17,566 bases of DNA from Thiomargarita sp. (GCA_020721025.1 DYNO01000050.1:1-17566); one strand, 5' to 3'. Positions 7,467 through 16,408 are shown, numbered from the stretch's first letter. The notes: generated by a model not told the origin, from the sequence alone. Made by a program: numbers and translations.

Positions 7467-7675
7467 AGTTTGCACATTTTTGCAAAAAATACATCATTAT
7501 TTCAATAAATTAGGCATCTGTCACTTTCAATTTAGCCCATCGACATTTCAAGCGGTGATCAAATCAGAAGTATTTTTCTCGGTTTAATTTCGCGAGATTG
7601 GAAATTGCTCAGTTCGCCCATGCCACAGGAGAGATTCTATCTGATTGTTTATTCGCTGAATTTTGGTTCAAACGC

Positions 7676-9505
7676 TCATTGATTCATACTGGGCACTTGC
7701 GCTGAACTGCGTAATTTCGCCAAATTTTCCAATACGACAGTATTATTGGGGTCGATTTTCAAAATTTCTAAATACATAGCTTCAGCATCAGCATTTCTAC
7801 CCAATGTTCCCAAAATACTGGCAAGATTGGCACGCGCCGACACGCCCGCGGGATACAATTCAATCGCTTGACGATACGCCTGTTCCGCCTCGGCAAGCCG
7901 TTTTTGTTCATAAAAAATATTGCCTTGATTGACCAAGAACTTGGCACGATTGAAATGATTTAATTCGCCGCGCAAGGCTTGATCAATCCACGTCAGCGCG
8001 ACGGTATATTCCCCCATCATTTTATACGCGACCACCATATTTAGAATCGTTTCAATGGAATAGGTCGTGGTGATGGAGCCGTCACGATTGGTTATGCGGG
8101 TCACGGAACGTTTTAATGCTTCAATGCCTTCCTTCGGTTTTTTTTGTTGAATCAAATGTTTACCGAGAATCACCCACGCCCGACTTTTGTTTGGCGATTG
8201 TTGTACATTGTGCTGCCATAATGCAATGGGATCGCGCCACTGTTCATTGCGTAACCATGTTGCCGTGCCCAAAGTGACCACAAGTATCAAACTGACGGCT
8301 AAAGCGACGATTTGATGCAGTTTTCCCAAATAAATGATGATAAACCAAGCACATAACGTAATCAAACCTAAATTTGGCAAATACGTTCGATGTTCAAAAA
8401 CGACATCTCGAATGGGAATCACGCTAGATTCAACCAAGTGCGCCAAATAATAAAACAAAATCCCAAACGCTAACAGTGGAAAACGGCGAATGGTGAGCAA
8501 TCCAACCGCCAAAGTGATCAAATGGGCGATCATGCTCCAAAAAACATCGCTGTGCAAGATTCTGGCAATTAAATGGTAGTTGGCATTGTCATAAAGTAAC
8601 GATGTTGCGATGGGGTAATCATAGTCAATGTGCAAACCTATCGGGATGAAAAATAACCGAATATAAGTCCATAACACGTTAAACTGGGTGTAAAGATAGG
8701 ATTCACGGGAAATCGCGGTTGTTTCTTTGGTGAGGGCTTGCATCGACTCCAATGAAAATGGATGTTGTTGAAAACCATAAACAATAATCAGCCACGCCGC
8801 GATAATTGTAAAAAATGTGGCACTCACCACGCGAATGACGTAAGCCAGCGGTTTTGGAAAGAAAATGAATTCAATTAATAAAAGTGCGAGTAGCAGGGTG
8901 GCGGTATTTTGTTTAGTAAAAAATCCTAATAATGCCAATAGGATACATGCAATTGACCAAAGCAAACGGGGGGTGACTGTGGATGCGAGTCGAGCTTGTA
9001 CAAAACTTGCCATACTTGCAATATAAAATAATGCCGCCAAGGATGCGAGACGTTGCACAATGTAGGTGACGGCTTGGACTTGGAGCGGGTGCAGCACGAA
9101 GATCAGCGCAGCAAGCAGGGGCAACCAAATTTTAGCATTTTGGGGCAGATGTTCGGCTAAGGCGGGGGTACGCATCAATCCGCGCAATAATCCCCAAACC
9201 GCAATCCCAGTCAACAGATGAATCATAATATTAACAATATGATAGCCTGTCACGTCAAAATGATGAATTTGATAATCGAGCGCGAAACTGAGATAGCCGA
9301 TGATGCGTAATGGGGCGAAATTCCAGAGTTCTTGAAGTGTTCCCTGCCATTGATAAATGATTGGATTTTCTTGGATTGATGAAAAGTCATCGAGGTAAAA
9401 AGGTACATCAAGGCTGTGATAGTAACTCACCCACACGGCAAGGATTACAATACAAAGTTGGATGTACCAGCGGCTAATCAAGGAGAAGAGGTTATTTGGA
9501 GTCAT
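7676..9505 (-). CDS. Polytopic TMTC/GT-C-like glycosyltransferase family protein with C-terminal TPR repeats
   Basis: This 609-aa integral membrane protein has about ten or more hydrophobic segments between residues 13 and 420, followed by tetratricopeptide repeats from about 440 to 600. Family-typical marks are the first-loop acidic pair Asp39-Asp40 (FYLDDF), GYHIVNIMIH at 87-96, HPLQVQAVTYIVQR at 139-152, FFTKQNT at 195-201 and EHRTYLPNLG at 371-380. This is the layout of the TMTC/DUF1736 and related proteins, which are GT-C fold glycosyltransferases using lipid-linked sugar donors; the DD pair would be catalytic. The last TPR units (YEQKRLAEAEQAYRQAIELYP and the next) are well formed. The donor, the acceptor and even activity are unproven in bacterial members. 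No sugar-biosynthesis cluster is adjacent. The ATG lacks an obvious ribosome binding site. Confidence 0.75.
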   Translation of the reverse strand: MTPNNLFSLISRWYIQLCIVILAVWVSYYHSLDVPFYLDDFSSIQENPIIYQWQGTLQELWNFAPLRIIGYLSFALDYQIHHFDVTGYHIVNIMIHLLTGIAVWGLLRGLMRTPALAEHLPQNAKIWLPLLAALIFVLHPLQVQAVTYIVQRLASLAALFYIASMASFVQARLASTVTPRLLWSIACILLALLGFFTKQNTATLLLALLLIEFIFFPKPLAYVIRVVSATFFTIIAAWLIIVYGFQQHPFSLESMQALTKETTAISRESYLYTQFNVLWTYIRLFFIPIGLHIDYDYPIATSLLYDNANYHLIARILHSDVFWSMIAHLITLAVGLLTIRRFPLLAFGILFYYLAHLVESSVIPIRDVVFEHRTYLPNLGLITLCAWFIIIYLGKLHQIVALAVSLILVVTLGTATWLRNEQWRDPIALWQHNVQQSPNKSRAWVILGKHLIQQKKPKEGIEALKRSVTRITNRDGSITTTYSIETILNMVVAYKMMGEYTVALTWIDQALRGELNHFNRAKFLVNQGNIFYEQKRLAEAEQAYRQAIELYPAGVSARANLASILGTLGRNADAEAMYLEILKIDPNNTVVLENLAKLRSSAQVPSMNQ

Positions 9506-9550
9506 TTTAGGTACTTTGTTATGCGAACTGAGCGATTTCTTTAAGTTTTT

Positions 9551-10000
9551 CTAAAAAGCAAGATGTTTTTCCCAATCATTCAGCAAAATGATATGTCCCA
9601 ATTGTAACGTTTTACCGAAATGTCTCTGATCGGCAGTGACAAAATAACAGGCATGCTGAATAGCTAAAGCGTGATAACTCGCGTCATAAAAAGAGGGAAA
9701 TCCAGATTTTGCATGACCTATTTCACAAATTTCAAGAGTTTTTTCTACATCACTTTTGTCTAGTTCCACCAGTTGTAATTGACTTTTCTGAAGTTCAGTA
9801 ATCAATTCATACATTGTTAATGCTGGGAAATGACTCATTTTTGCAACTGCCAATACTTCATACAGAAATAAACTAGGCTCAATAATTTCATAGCGTTGTT
9901 CGATCAACATGCTCATCAAGTCAATCGCTTGCTGTCGATCATGCTCTTGCAAAAACAACTTGCAAAATACACAGGAATCTAAAACAATCTTCTTGAACAT
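9551..10000 (-). CDS. PIN-domain ribonuclease toxin, VapC-like
   Basis: The 149-aa product has the PIN-domain acidic residues in the expected order: Asp8 (IVLDSC), Glu48 (LFLYEVL), Asp106 (FYDASYHALA) and Asp124 (VTADQRHF). PIN toxins cleave RNA, often tRNA or rRNA, using divalent metal bound by these acids. It starts 3 nt after the stop of the small upstream gene, so the two form a translationally linked pair typical of VapBC. The Asp at 8 is followed by Ser-Cys rather than the more common Thr or Ser-Asn pattern. The specific RNA target cannot be inferred. It could be a solitary domesticated PIN protein, but the gene pairing argues for a toxin. Confidence 0.82.
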   Translation of the reverse strand: MFKKIVLDSCVFCKLFLQEHDRQQAIDLMSMLIEQRYEIIEPSLFLYEVLAVAKMSHFPALTMYELITELQKSQLQLVELDKSDVEKTLEICEIGHAKSGFPSFYDASYHALAIQHACYFVTADQRHFGKTLQLGHIILLNDWEKHLAF

Positions 10001-10003
10001 GGT

Positions 10004-10237
10004 TTACTCATCATTTTGTCTTAGCATACTTATCATCTCTGTGGATGAATGACACGTTTTGACCGGTTTAATTTCGTGAATGAGCTTGATAATCCGTTGA
10101 TTTTTTTCTAGTTCGAGAATAGATTGTTCTTCTACTTGTAATTTCAGTTGGATTGCTTCTTGTATAAATTTTAATACATTGTCATGTTGCAGTAATCTTT
10201 TACCTAATTCATCAGGTAAATCAATCGCAAATTGCAT
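10004..10237 (-). CDS. VapB-like antitoxin partner of the PIN toxin
   Basis: The product is 77 aa and starts MQFAIDLPDEL, a short beta-strand opening as in ribbon-helix-helix or AbrB-like antitoxins. It continues with a charged helical region (EEQSILELEKNQRIIKLI) and a polar tail that would wrap the toxin. I do not recognise a named family. The call rests mainly on size, order (antitoxin first) and the 3-nt gap to the PIN gene. A GGAG lies about 11 nt before the ATG. Antitoxins of this type usually repress their own operon. The MITE-like element at 10287-10367 is only 49 bp upstream and may contribute to or interrupt the promoter. Confidence 0.68.
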   Translation of the reverse strand: MQFAIDLPDELGKRLLQHDNVLKFIQEAIQLKLQVEEQSILELEKNQRIIKLIHEIKPVKTCHSSTEMISMLRQNDE

Positions 10238-10286
10238 AAGTCAGCTATCTCCAATCTAGACAATTAATATTACTAAGTTTAAACAA

Positions 10287-10367
10287 TAGACTTCTTGCAA
10301 AAGCCCAATACTGAAAATTTTTATAGTTTTAAATCAGTAGATTGGCTTTAATTATGCAAAAAGTCTA
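10287..10367. mobile_element. 81-bp MITE-like inverted-repeat element
   Basis: The ends are TAGACTTCTTGCA (10287-10299) and TGCAAAAAGTCTA (10355-10367), inverted copies with one mismatch. Pairing continues inward: AAAGCC with GGCTTT and ACTGA with TCAGT, with a small insertion (TAATTA) in the right arm. The centre is about 19 bp of A and T. The AGACTTCTTGCA ends recall terminal repeats of IS5-type insertion sequences, so this may be a non-autonomous derivative. AAT flanks both ends (10284-10287 region and 10367-10369), but the overlap with the repeat makes a target duplication uncertain. It starts 7 bp beyond the fabI stop and could also act as a terminator hairpin for fabI. Confidence 0.6.
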
Positions 10368-10374
10368 ATGAATG

Positions 10375-11148
10375 CTACATGCCAATAATGCTAAACCCGC
10401 AATCCACATGAATAATTTCGCCAGTCACCGCGGAAGATAAATCCGAACTCAAAAATGCTGCGACATTACCTACTTCATTAATCGTGACATTACGGCGCAA
10501 CGGCGTGTGTTTTTCGACATAATCCAACATGCTACGAAAATCGGCAATTCCCGCAGCGGCTAAGGTGCGAATCGGACCCGCTGAAATTCCATTGACCCGC
10601 GTGCCTTCCTGCCCCAAACTATACGCCAAATATCGCACATTGGCTTCTAAACTGGCTTTTGCCAATCCCATCACATTGTAATTCGGCACGGCACGCTCTG
10701 CACCCAAATAACTTAGGGTAATAATTGAACCATTTCGACCTTGCATCATGCTACGCCCCGCTTTTGCTAAGGCTGACAGGCTGTATGAACTGATTTCATG
10801 GGCAATTTTAAACCCCTCACGCGAGGAATTTTCTAAATACGCGCCTTTCAATTCTTCGGCGGGGGCAAATGCTACCGAATGAACAATAATATCCAAGCCG
10901 TCCCAAGATTTTCCTAATGTATCAAAGACTTCGGCAATCTGTTCATCGCTACCGACATCGCAAGGCATCGTTAAACTCGAATCACATTCCTGCGCCATTT
11001 TTTCTACGCGTTCTCGCAATTTTTCACCTTGATAGGTAAATGCCAATTCCGCTCCCTCCCGCCGCATGGCTTGGGCAATTCCCCATGCAATAGAGCGATT
11101 ACTTGCCAATCCTACAATCAACGCGCGCTTATTTGCTAAAAATCCCAT
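10375..11148 (-). CDS. fabI: Enoyl-[acyl-carrier-protein] reductase (NADH), FabI
   Basis: The product is 257 aa, the standard FabI length. FabI reduces trans-2-enoyl-ACP in the last step of each fatty acid elongation cycle. The N-terminal dinucleotide-binding segment is GLASNRSIAWG (13-23). The catalytic Tyr157 and Lys164 fit the FabI Tyr-x6-Lys arrangement, and Tyr147 matches E. coli Tyr146. SAGPIRTLAAAGI (189-201) covers the substrate-binding loop, and the end HVDCGF (247-252) is typical. AGGAG lies about 9 nt before the ATG. The gene stands alone, without other fab genes. Upstream (11149-11421) a TATGAT hexamer at 11175-11180 on the minus strand is a possible -10, without a convincing -35. 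A MITE-like inverted repeat sits just past the stop. Confidence 0.97.
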   Translation of the reverse strand: MGFLANKRALIVGLASNRSIAWGIAQAMRREGAELAFTYQGEKLRERVEKMAQECDSSLTMPCDVGSDEQIAEVFDTLGKSWDGLDIIVHSVAFAPAEELKGAYLENSSREGFKIAHEISSYSLSALAKAGRSMMQGRNGSIITLSYLGAERAVPNYNVMGLAKASLEANVRYLAYSLGQEGTRVNGISAGPIRTLAAAGIADFRSMLDYVEKHTPLRRNVTINEVGNVAAFLSSDLSSAVTGEIIHVDCGFSIIGM

Positions 11149-11421
11149 CAGTGTTTTCTCCTCTTTTCTGTGGTATCATACATAAATTTTTGTTTTTAAA
11201 TAGAAAGTTCAGACAGTTTTTTTATAATCGTAGGAGTTACGCAGTTCAAATCTGATGTTCAATTTATTCACAAAGTTAGTATTGTGATCGTTTTACGATA
11301 TTTGAATAAAATCAATTGAATAACGTTTCAACAGAGTAACTTCTAGCCCGTTTGAATCCTAATTTTCCTAATTCGTGGAATTCACGTAATGGTTGGTTGT
11401 ATCCATCATATTAATTTTGAA
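11149..11421. other. 273-bp intergenic region upstream of fabI
   Basis: I see no gene. It holds the presumed fabI promoter and leader, and a small imperfect palindrome ATTCGTG-GAATT-CACGTAAT at 11371-11390, with one bulged base, which could be part of the end of transcription from the hydrolase gene. No T tract follows it. Confidence 0.4.
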
Positions 11422-12657
11422 TCAGTTTTCAGTGGGGTGTAGCGAAACTGTCAGGGTGTAATCTTCTTTGAAATTAAAGCGGTAAGTTTTATCAGCGCAT
11501 ATCAATCGATATTCTGAATTCAAGCTAAAATCATTCGCTTCCGTGGCTTTGAACAATTTATGTTTTTTATCCGTTTTTACAACACGATCAAAAAGACCGC
11601 GCAAGGAAGCATTCATCCCGTGAGATAAATTCTTGAAGACTTTTCCGTCTATATCTGTTGATTTGACACGAGTATAATCCACTTGAGCATAATTTTTCAA
11701 AATGTTCACGAATTTATCAACCATCTCAATAAAAGTGGTCGCTTTCGATAAACGATCTTGAGTTGAGTGAAAAATGAAATAACGAGTATTTGTTTTGCGC
11801 CAATGGATTCTGTTTAACAAACTCCGTATCTGTCTATGGCTATCTGCAAAAAAGTAGGGCGAAGTTTCATTCATGATTGTCCAAGGATTATCAACACACA
11901 CTTTGACTTTCATTTGATTCATAATGAAGTCTAAATCTCCAGAAAATCCAACAAGTTCCTTTGCAACGATATAATCTATGCTCGCACAAACGAAACCAGA
12001 ATTTTCAACAACAACAGAAAAAGTTTGGGGCGCGAACTTCCCCATGAGCAGGGCTACATATCCGCCATAAGATGTGCCATAAACAACGAGGCGACGACGA
12101 TTAACTTTAAACTGTTTGAGAACTTCTCCCAACACTTGCAGATGGTCAATTGCAGGCAATAATCCAAACGATTGATATTCGTCACGTCCTGTTTTCAACA
12201 ATACTTGGCAACGCTGGTCTAAACATCTAACCATAGGTAGAGCTTGAGATAATCCATCCAGCACCCATCGAGTATAATTATCTCGTTCTTGAAGCGTCTG
12301 TTGATGAATTTCCTGATCATTAGTTAGTTTTAGTCCATAAATAGCTTGTATTGAATAGGAAAAATCGTCAGCCAAACATATATTCCCCCCCCCCTTATTG
12401 GTATTAGGTCTATTGTAGATACCAAAGTAGTTGATGCTGACCACGACACAGTTATGTTGATTTGCTAAATGCGGACTTAATTTGTCTGCAACATAGTCAT
12501 CATTCGCCAGCATACCAAATCCCGGAATAAACATAATTAATCCAGTATCTTGCTTGATTCCTTTATCTGGCAGAGTCACGAAATACTCAATCGGCTGGCG
12601 AGGAAATTTTAATTCAATATCCGGATGTGGTGTTAAGCTAAATTGTTGTTGAGTCAT
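11422..12657 (-). CDS. Alpha/beta hydrolase resembling DUF2920, with an in-frame G10 tract
   Basis: The product is 411 aa from the ATG at 12657. It has an alpha/beta-hydrolase layout: an oxyanion-side strand MFIPGFG (42-48), nucleophile elbow GTSYGG with Ser196, acid Asp301 in HSTQDRLS, and catalytic His346 in NLSHGMN. The overall pattern resembles DUF2920 proteins, known from flagellar/glycan loci of Campylobacter and relatives; I am fairly but not fully sure of that family. The substrate is unknown. Codons 88-91 contain ten consecutive G, and the present length keeps the frame open. A 29-codon extension to a TTG at 12744 is possible but unsupported. Its start lies 92 bp downstream of the adenylate cyclase stop, same strand, so co-transcription is possible. 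Confidence 0.75.
   Translation of the reverse strand: MTQQQFSLTPHPDIELKFPRQPIEYFVTLPDKGIKQDTGLIMFIPGFGMLANDDYVADKLSPHLANQHNCVVVSINYFGIYNRPNTNKGGGNICLADDFSYSIQAIYGLKLTNDQEIHQQTLQERDNYTRWVLDGLSQALPMVRCLDQRCQVLLKTGRDEYQSFGLLPAIDHLQVLGEVLKQFKVNRRRLVVYGTSYGGYVALLMGKFAPQTFSVVVENSGFVCASIDYIVAKELVGFSGDLDFIMNQMKVKVCVDNPWTIMNETSPYFFADSHRQIRSLLNRIHWRKTNTRYFIFHSTQDRLSKATTFIEMVDKFVNILKNYAQVDYTRVKSTDIDGKVFKNLSHGMNASLRGLFDRVVKTDKKHKLFKATEANDFSLNSEYRLICADKTYRFNFKEDYTLTVSLHPTEN
12385..12394 (-). repeat. Homopolymer tract: ten G on the coding strand of the hydrolase gene
   Basis: The plus strand shows ten consecutive C at 12385-12394, read as Lys-Gly-Gly-Gly (residues 88-91) on the coding strand. It is the longest G/C homopolymer in the window. 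By direct translation, a nine-G version would stop after about 18 further residues and an eleven-G version after about 5, both well before the catalytic serine. This is the form of a slipped-strand contingency switch. Confidence 0.9.
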
Positions 12658-12749
12658 AAAATTAATTCTTGATTTGTTAAATTTGGAGTTATGCAGTTGA
12701 ATGCAAGATATATAAAGGGTTTTGTAGATATGACAAACTATCAATCAAG

Positions 12750-15113
12750 TCAGGCAACAATTTGTTGAGCCTGTGCTGCACTTGACTGAGGGTTACGTCC
12801 TTTTAACCAATACGTCATCATCTCCCCTTTTCCTTTCACATGAATAATGCCGCGTTGCTCGAAAATATATTTATTTTTCAAAATTTGATACGTGCGTTCA
12901 GTCACTTGAATACAGCCGGGCGCGCCGCGCGATTCCATTCGACTGGCAACATTCACGGTATCGCCCCATAAATCATAAATAAACTTCTTGATCCCAATCA
13001 CGCCCGCCACCACCGGACCGGTATTAATCCCGATGCGAATCTGAAATTGTTCACCCGTAATTGTTTGTAAATCCAATATTTTATCTTGCATTTCCAACGC
13101 CATTTCGACAATATTTTCTGCATGAGTGTCATTGGGAATCGGTAAACCGCCCGCCACCATGTACGCATCGCCAATGGTTTTTATCTTTTCTAAATCATAA
13201 TGTTCCACCAATTGATCGAAAGTTGAAAAAATGCGATTCAACGATTCCACCAATTCCTGCGGCGACAACCGAGCAGATAACGGTGTAAAATCAACAATAT
13301 CGGCGAACATAATCGTTACTTCGTCAAAATGTTCTGCAATGGCACTGTGACTTTGTTTCAATTGTTCAGCTATCGCTTTTGGCAAGATATTCAACAATAA
13401 CCGCTCTGATTTCTCCTGTTCGAGCAATAATTCTGATTCTGCTTTTTTCTTCTCGGTAATGTCCCGCGCCACCCAAACGACGGAATCCCGCGTAATTGGC
13501 GAAATACTGGCAGAAAACCAAAATTCGCGTTCAACAATCTTTAAATTATATTCTACGTTAAAAGTTTGTTGTGTTTCAGTGACTTGGTGAATATACTGTA
13601 AAAAAGTATCTGCTTGTGCCAACGGCAAGACTTCATGTAAAGTTTTTCCAAGCAAGTGATTGGATGGTTTATAAATTGCTAGTGGGTTGGTGGGCGCGAT
13701 TTTTAAATACCGTCCTTGCGTGTCATAAACAAAAATAAGCTCGGTCATCGCAGAAAATAAGGCTCGCAACTCTGCCGCAGTTTTTTGCAATTCTGCCGTC
13801 CGTTCAATCACTCGTTGTTCTAAAACTTCGTTGATTTTCTCAAGCGCGGTGAAAGAGCCTTGTAATTGTTGCGCCATCTGGTTGAATGATCTCCCTAGCG
13901 CAGCGAGTTCTTTTAAGCGGCTGAGTTTCACCCGTTGATCTAATTTACCGCTTGCCATTGTGTGTGCTGCCACGACTAAAACTTGCAATGGACGAGTGAT
14001 CGAGTTGGCGGTGAGGATGCCAAGCAAGATCGCTAACAGTAAACCGGCAATGGATAATAAAATGGTCACTTGGGTATTTTTTTCAATCTGTTGCATAAAA
14101 TCGGCTTCGGGCACCACCACCACGATGAGCCAATCTAAGCCCCATTTATCTTGCAGCGGCGTGACTTGCACAAATTGTCGCTTGCCTTGAATGCTAAAAT
14201 CGAGTTGTTGGGTTTGTTGAATTTCTGTAAAATTGGCAACTTCGGTTAAATAACGGGCAGTGTGGCTGATTAATAAACTTTCGCTGTCAATTGCCTTGAT
14301 TCGATTGTCTTTTTTATCATTGCCGATGTAAATTAAGGGTGCATCAGTTGAAGCTGTGACTAAATTGCCGTCGCGCTCAATAATAAACGTTTGTCCCGTT
14401 TTGCCGATGTGCAGACTGCGTAGGAATTGATTGATTTGAGTGAAGAAAAATGAACTTCCAAGCACTCCACTCAGTTGATTCTCGGCGGTAAACAGGGGTT
14501 GCGCTGCGGTAATTTGTAGTTCTTGGGTGGAAATGTCAGCATAAATCTTGCTCCACACCGCTTGACCTGCCTTGATCGCATCTTGAAACCAAGGGCGGGA
14601 AGCCACGTCAAAATCACGCGGGGGACGGATAATGTGGGCAGTGCGTTGACCGGTGGCATCGGCGGTGTAGTAAGTTAAATGACCAAATTCTCCTACCATC
14701 ATGGCTAATTCATCGTCTTTGTGACGAGATACACCAAAAAATTCGCCATTCTGTCTTCCAAAAAAATTGCTGTAAATCATTGGAAAAGTATGCATCTGTT
14801 GCCAAAAATGTCGCTCCCGATTTTCAATTTCGTGCAGATCAAGTTCGCCCATTAAAACGGCATTGGCATTGAGTTGATTGACCAGATGAGGAATGGCGAG
14901 GTGAGATTCGACAACTTCTTGAATTCTTGCAGTAATTTCACTACGCACTTCAGACGCAACTTCATTGACCGCCCGTTGCCCATTGTTCAGCGATAGCCAG
15001 CCGGTCACGCCTACGGTGGTAGAAATGAGGACGACAAAGGGAACGACGAGGAGCACGCGCAATGGTACTTTTCCAAGTAATTGAGCTGTCCATAAAAAGC
15101 GTTTGCTGGGCAT
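12750..15113 (-). CDS. Membrane-bound class III adenylate cyclase with Cache, HAMP and PAS domains
   Basis: The 787-aa protein has a transmembrane helix at about 18-40, a periplasmic dCache-like sensor (about 45-340, with the RPWF motif at 173-176), a second transmembrane helix at about 347-370, HAMP (about 371-425), a coiled coil, PAS (about 445-555), the linker RLLLNILP, and a class III cyclase domain (about 595-775). All catalytic elements are visible: metal-binding Asp605 (FADIVDFT) and Asp649 (TIGDAY), purine-selecting Lys645 and Asp718 (LWGDTVN), Asn721 and Arg725. The Lys/Asp pair indicates ATP rather than GTP, so cyclic AMP is the expected product. The protein probably senses a small extracellular ligand through Cache and an internal cue through PAS. 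It is divergent from tas. The ATG has no clear Shine-Dalgarno sequence. Confidence 0.92.
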   Translation of the reverse strand: MPSKRFLWTAQLLGKVPLRVLLVVPFVVLISTTVGVTGWLSLNNGQRAVNEVASEVRSEITARIQEVVESHLAIPHLVNQLNANAVLMGELDLHEIENRERHFWQQMHTFPMIYSNFFGRQNGEFFGVSRHKDDELAMMVGEFGHLTYYTADATGQRTAHIIRPPRDFDVASRPWFQDAIKAGQAVWSKIYADISTQELQITAAQPLFTAENQLSGVLGSSFFFTQINQFLRSLHIGKTGQTFIIERDGNLVTASTDAPLIYIGNDKKDNRIKAIDSESLLISHTARYLTEVANFTEIQQTQQLDFSIQGKRQFVQVTPLQDKWGLDWLIVVVVPEADFMQQIEKNTQVTILLSIAGLLLAILLGILTANSITRPLQVLVVAAHTMASGKLDQRVKLSRLKELAALGRSFNQMAQQLQGSFTALEKINEVLEQRVIERTAELQKTAAELRALFSAMTELIFVYDTQGRYLKIAPTNPLAIYKPSNHLLGKTLHEVLPLAQADTFLQYIHQVTETQQTFNVEYNLKIVEREFWFSASISPITRDSVVWVARDITEKKKAESELLLEQEKSERLLLNILPKAIAEQLKQSHSAIAEHFDEVTIMFADIVDFTPLSARLSPQELVESLNRIFSTFDQLVEHYDLEKIKTIGDAYMVAGGLPIPNDTHAENIVEMALEMQDKILDLQTITGEQFQIRIGINTGPVVAGVIGIKKFIYDLWGDTVNVASRMESRGAPGCIQVTERTYQILKNKYIFEQRGIIHVKGKGEMMTYWLKGRNPQSSAAQAQQIVA

Positions 15114-15238
15114 TGAGGCAGGATTGCGTAATGGGTTGTGATGTGAACGGTTGTAATCGGTCTATTGTAATAGGTTATGTCGCGAAAACGTTAGGTTCAG
15201 CAATTTTGTTTGTATTATCACAAAAAGCATTGGTAATT

Positions 15239-15247
15239 TGTTAAAAT
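15239..15247 (+). promoter_or_regulatory. Possible extended -10 promoter for the aldo/keto reductase
   Basis: TGTTAAAAT at 15239-15247 fits TGn followed by TAAAAT (five of six to consensus) and would start transcription about 50 bp before the reductase ATG. A -35 element is not evident. It lies in the 190-bp divergent region shared with the cyclase. Confidence 0.35.
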
Positions 15248-15304
15248 TCTACTTTCCATTTCAAAAATTATGGACAGCACGTCCTCAAGCTGGGAATGTC
15301 AATC

Positions 15305-16342
15305 ATGAAGTATTGTCAATTAGGAAATACTGATATTTTGGTCAGCCAATTGTGTTTGGGCACGATGACTTGGGGTGAACAAAATACCGAAGCGCAAGCC
15401 CGACAACAATTGGATTATGCCATAGGTCAGGGGATAAACTTTATTGATACCGCGGAATTGTATCCGGTGGCGGCGCGGGTCGATACGCAAGGATTGACAG
15501 AACAATTCATCGGGCGGTGGTTGAAACAACATGGCAGGCGAGATCAGTTGATTTTGGCGGGAAAAGTGGCGAGTTCGGAAGAGATTGCGAAACATATTCG
15601 TGGCGGGCCCCGGCTGACTCGGACGCATATTCACTCGGCAATTGAGGACAGTTTGCAACGCTTGCAGACCGATTATTTGGATTTATATCAATTGCATTGG
15701 CCCGACCGTCAGAGTAATTTTTTTGGTAAATTGGGCTATGTGCATCAATCGGACGAAGAAATGACTCCCTTGTTGGAAACGTTGCAAGCGTTGGGCGAAT
15801 TGGTGGCAGCGGGAAAAGTGCGTCATATCGGCGTGGCGAATGAAACACCGTGGGGAGTGATGACTTTATTGCATCTGGCACAACAATATAACCTACCGAG
15901 AATCGTGAGCATTCAGAATCCGTATAATTTGCTTAACCGCGTGTATGAGATTGGTTTGGCTGAAATTGGACATCGCGAACAGATCAGTTTACTGGCATAT
16001 TCTCCGTTGGCATTTGGTACGTTGACCGGTAAATATCTTGAAAATTCCCCGCCTCATGCGCGTTTGACCTTGTTTGAACGTTTTAACGTGCGTTATTCCA
16101 ACGAATTCGGACAAAAAGCCATCGCTGCGTATGTGGCAGTGGCGCGCAAATATGGACTGGCTCCGGCACAGATGGCATTGGCGTATGTTGCCAGTCGTCC
16201 CTTTTTGACCAGTGCGATCACCGGTGTCACCCAACTTGAACAATTACAAAGCAATATCGCCAGTTTGCAACTCAATTTAGACGAAGCAGTGTTACAAGAA
16301 ATTGAACAATTACATCAACAGCATCCGAATCCATGTCCTTGA
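15305..16342 (+). CDS. tas: Tas-like aldo/keto reductase
   Basis: The 345-aa product follows E. coli Tas closely from MKY at the start through LGTMTWGEQN, the YPV segment, QTDYLDLYQLHWP, IQNPYNLLNR and FGTLTGKYL. The aldo/keto reductase catalytic tetrad is present: Asp48, Tyr53, Lys87 and His131. Such enzymes reduce carbonyls with NADPH in a TIM barrel; the physiological substrate of Tas is not established. I prefer the ATG at 15305 to the one at 15296, because GGGA lies 9 nt before it and Tas homologues begin at this residue. The gene is monocistronic here: divergent from the cyclase and convergent with higA. Confidence 0.9.
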   Translation: MKYCQLGNTDILVSQLCLGTMTWGEQNTEAQARQQLDYAIGQGINFIDTAELYPVAARVDTQGLTEQFIGRWLKQHGRRDQLILAGKVASSEEIAKHIRGGPRLTRTHIHSAIEDSLQRLQTDYLDLYQLHWPDRQSNFFGKLGYVHQSDEEMTPLLETLQALGELVAAGKVRHIGVANETPWGVMTLLHLAQQYNLPRIVSIQNPYNLLNRVYEIGLAEIGHREQISLLAYSPLAFGTLTGKYLENSPPHARLTLFERFNVRYSNEFGQKAIAAYVAVARKYGLAPAQMALAYVASRPFLTSAITGVTQLEQLQSNIASLQLNLDEAVLQEIEQLHQQHPNPCP

Positions 16343-16408
16343 AATAGTCTGAACGCTTAATTTTTCTAATTTCCATAAAGAATCTTAAATTATGTAAATC
16401 AATAAAGA

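Noticed and set aside
7476..7675. nadB promoter (TTGAAA with TATTGA at 17-bp spacing on the minus strand)
   Set aside because: The -10 match is only three of six, so it is not reported as a feature.
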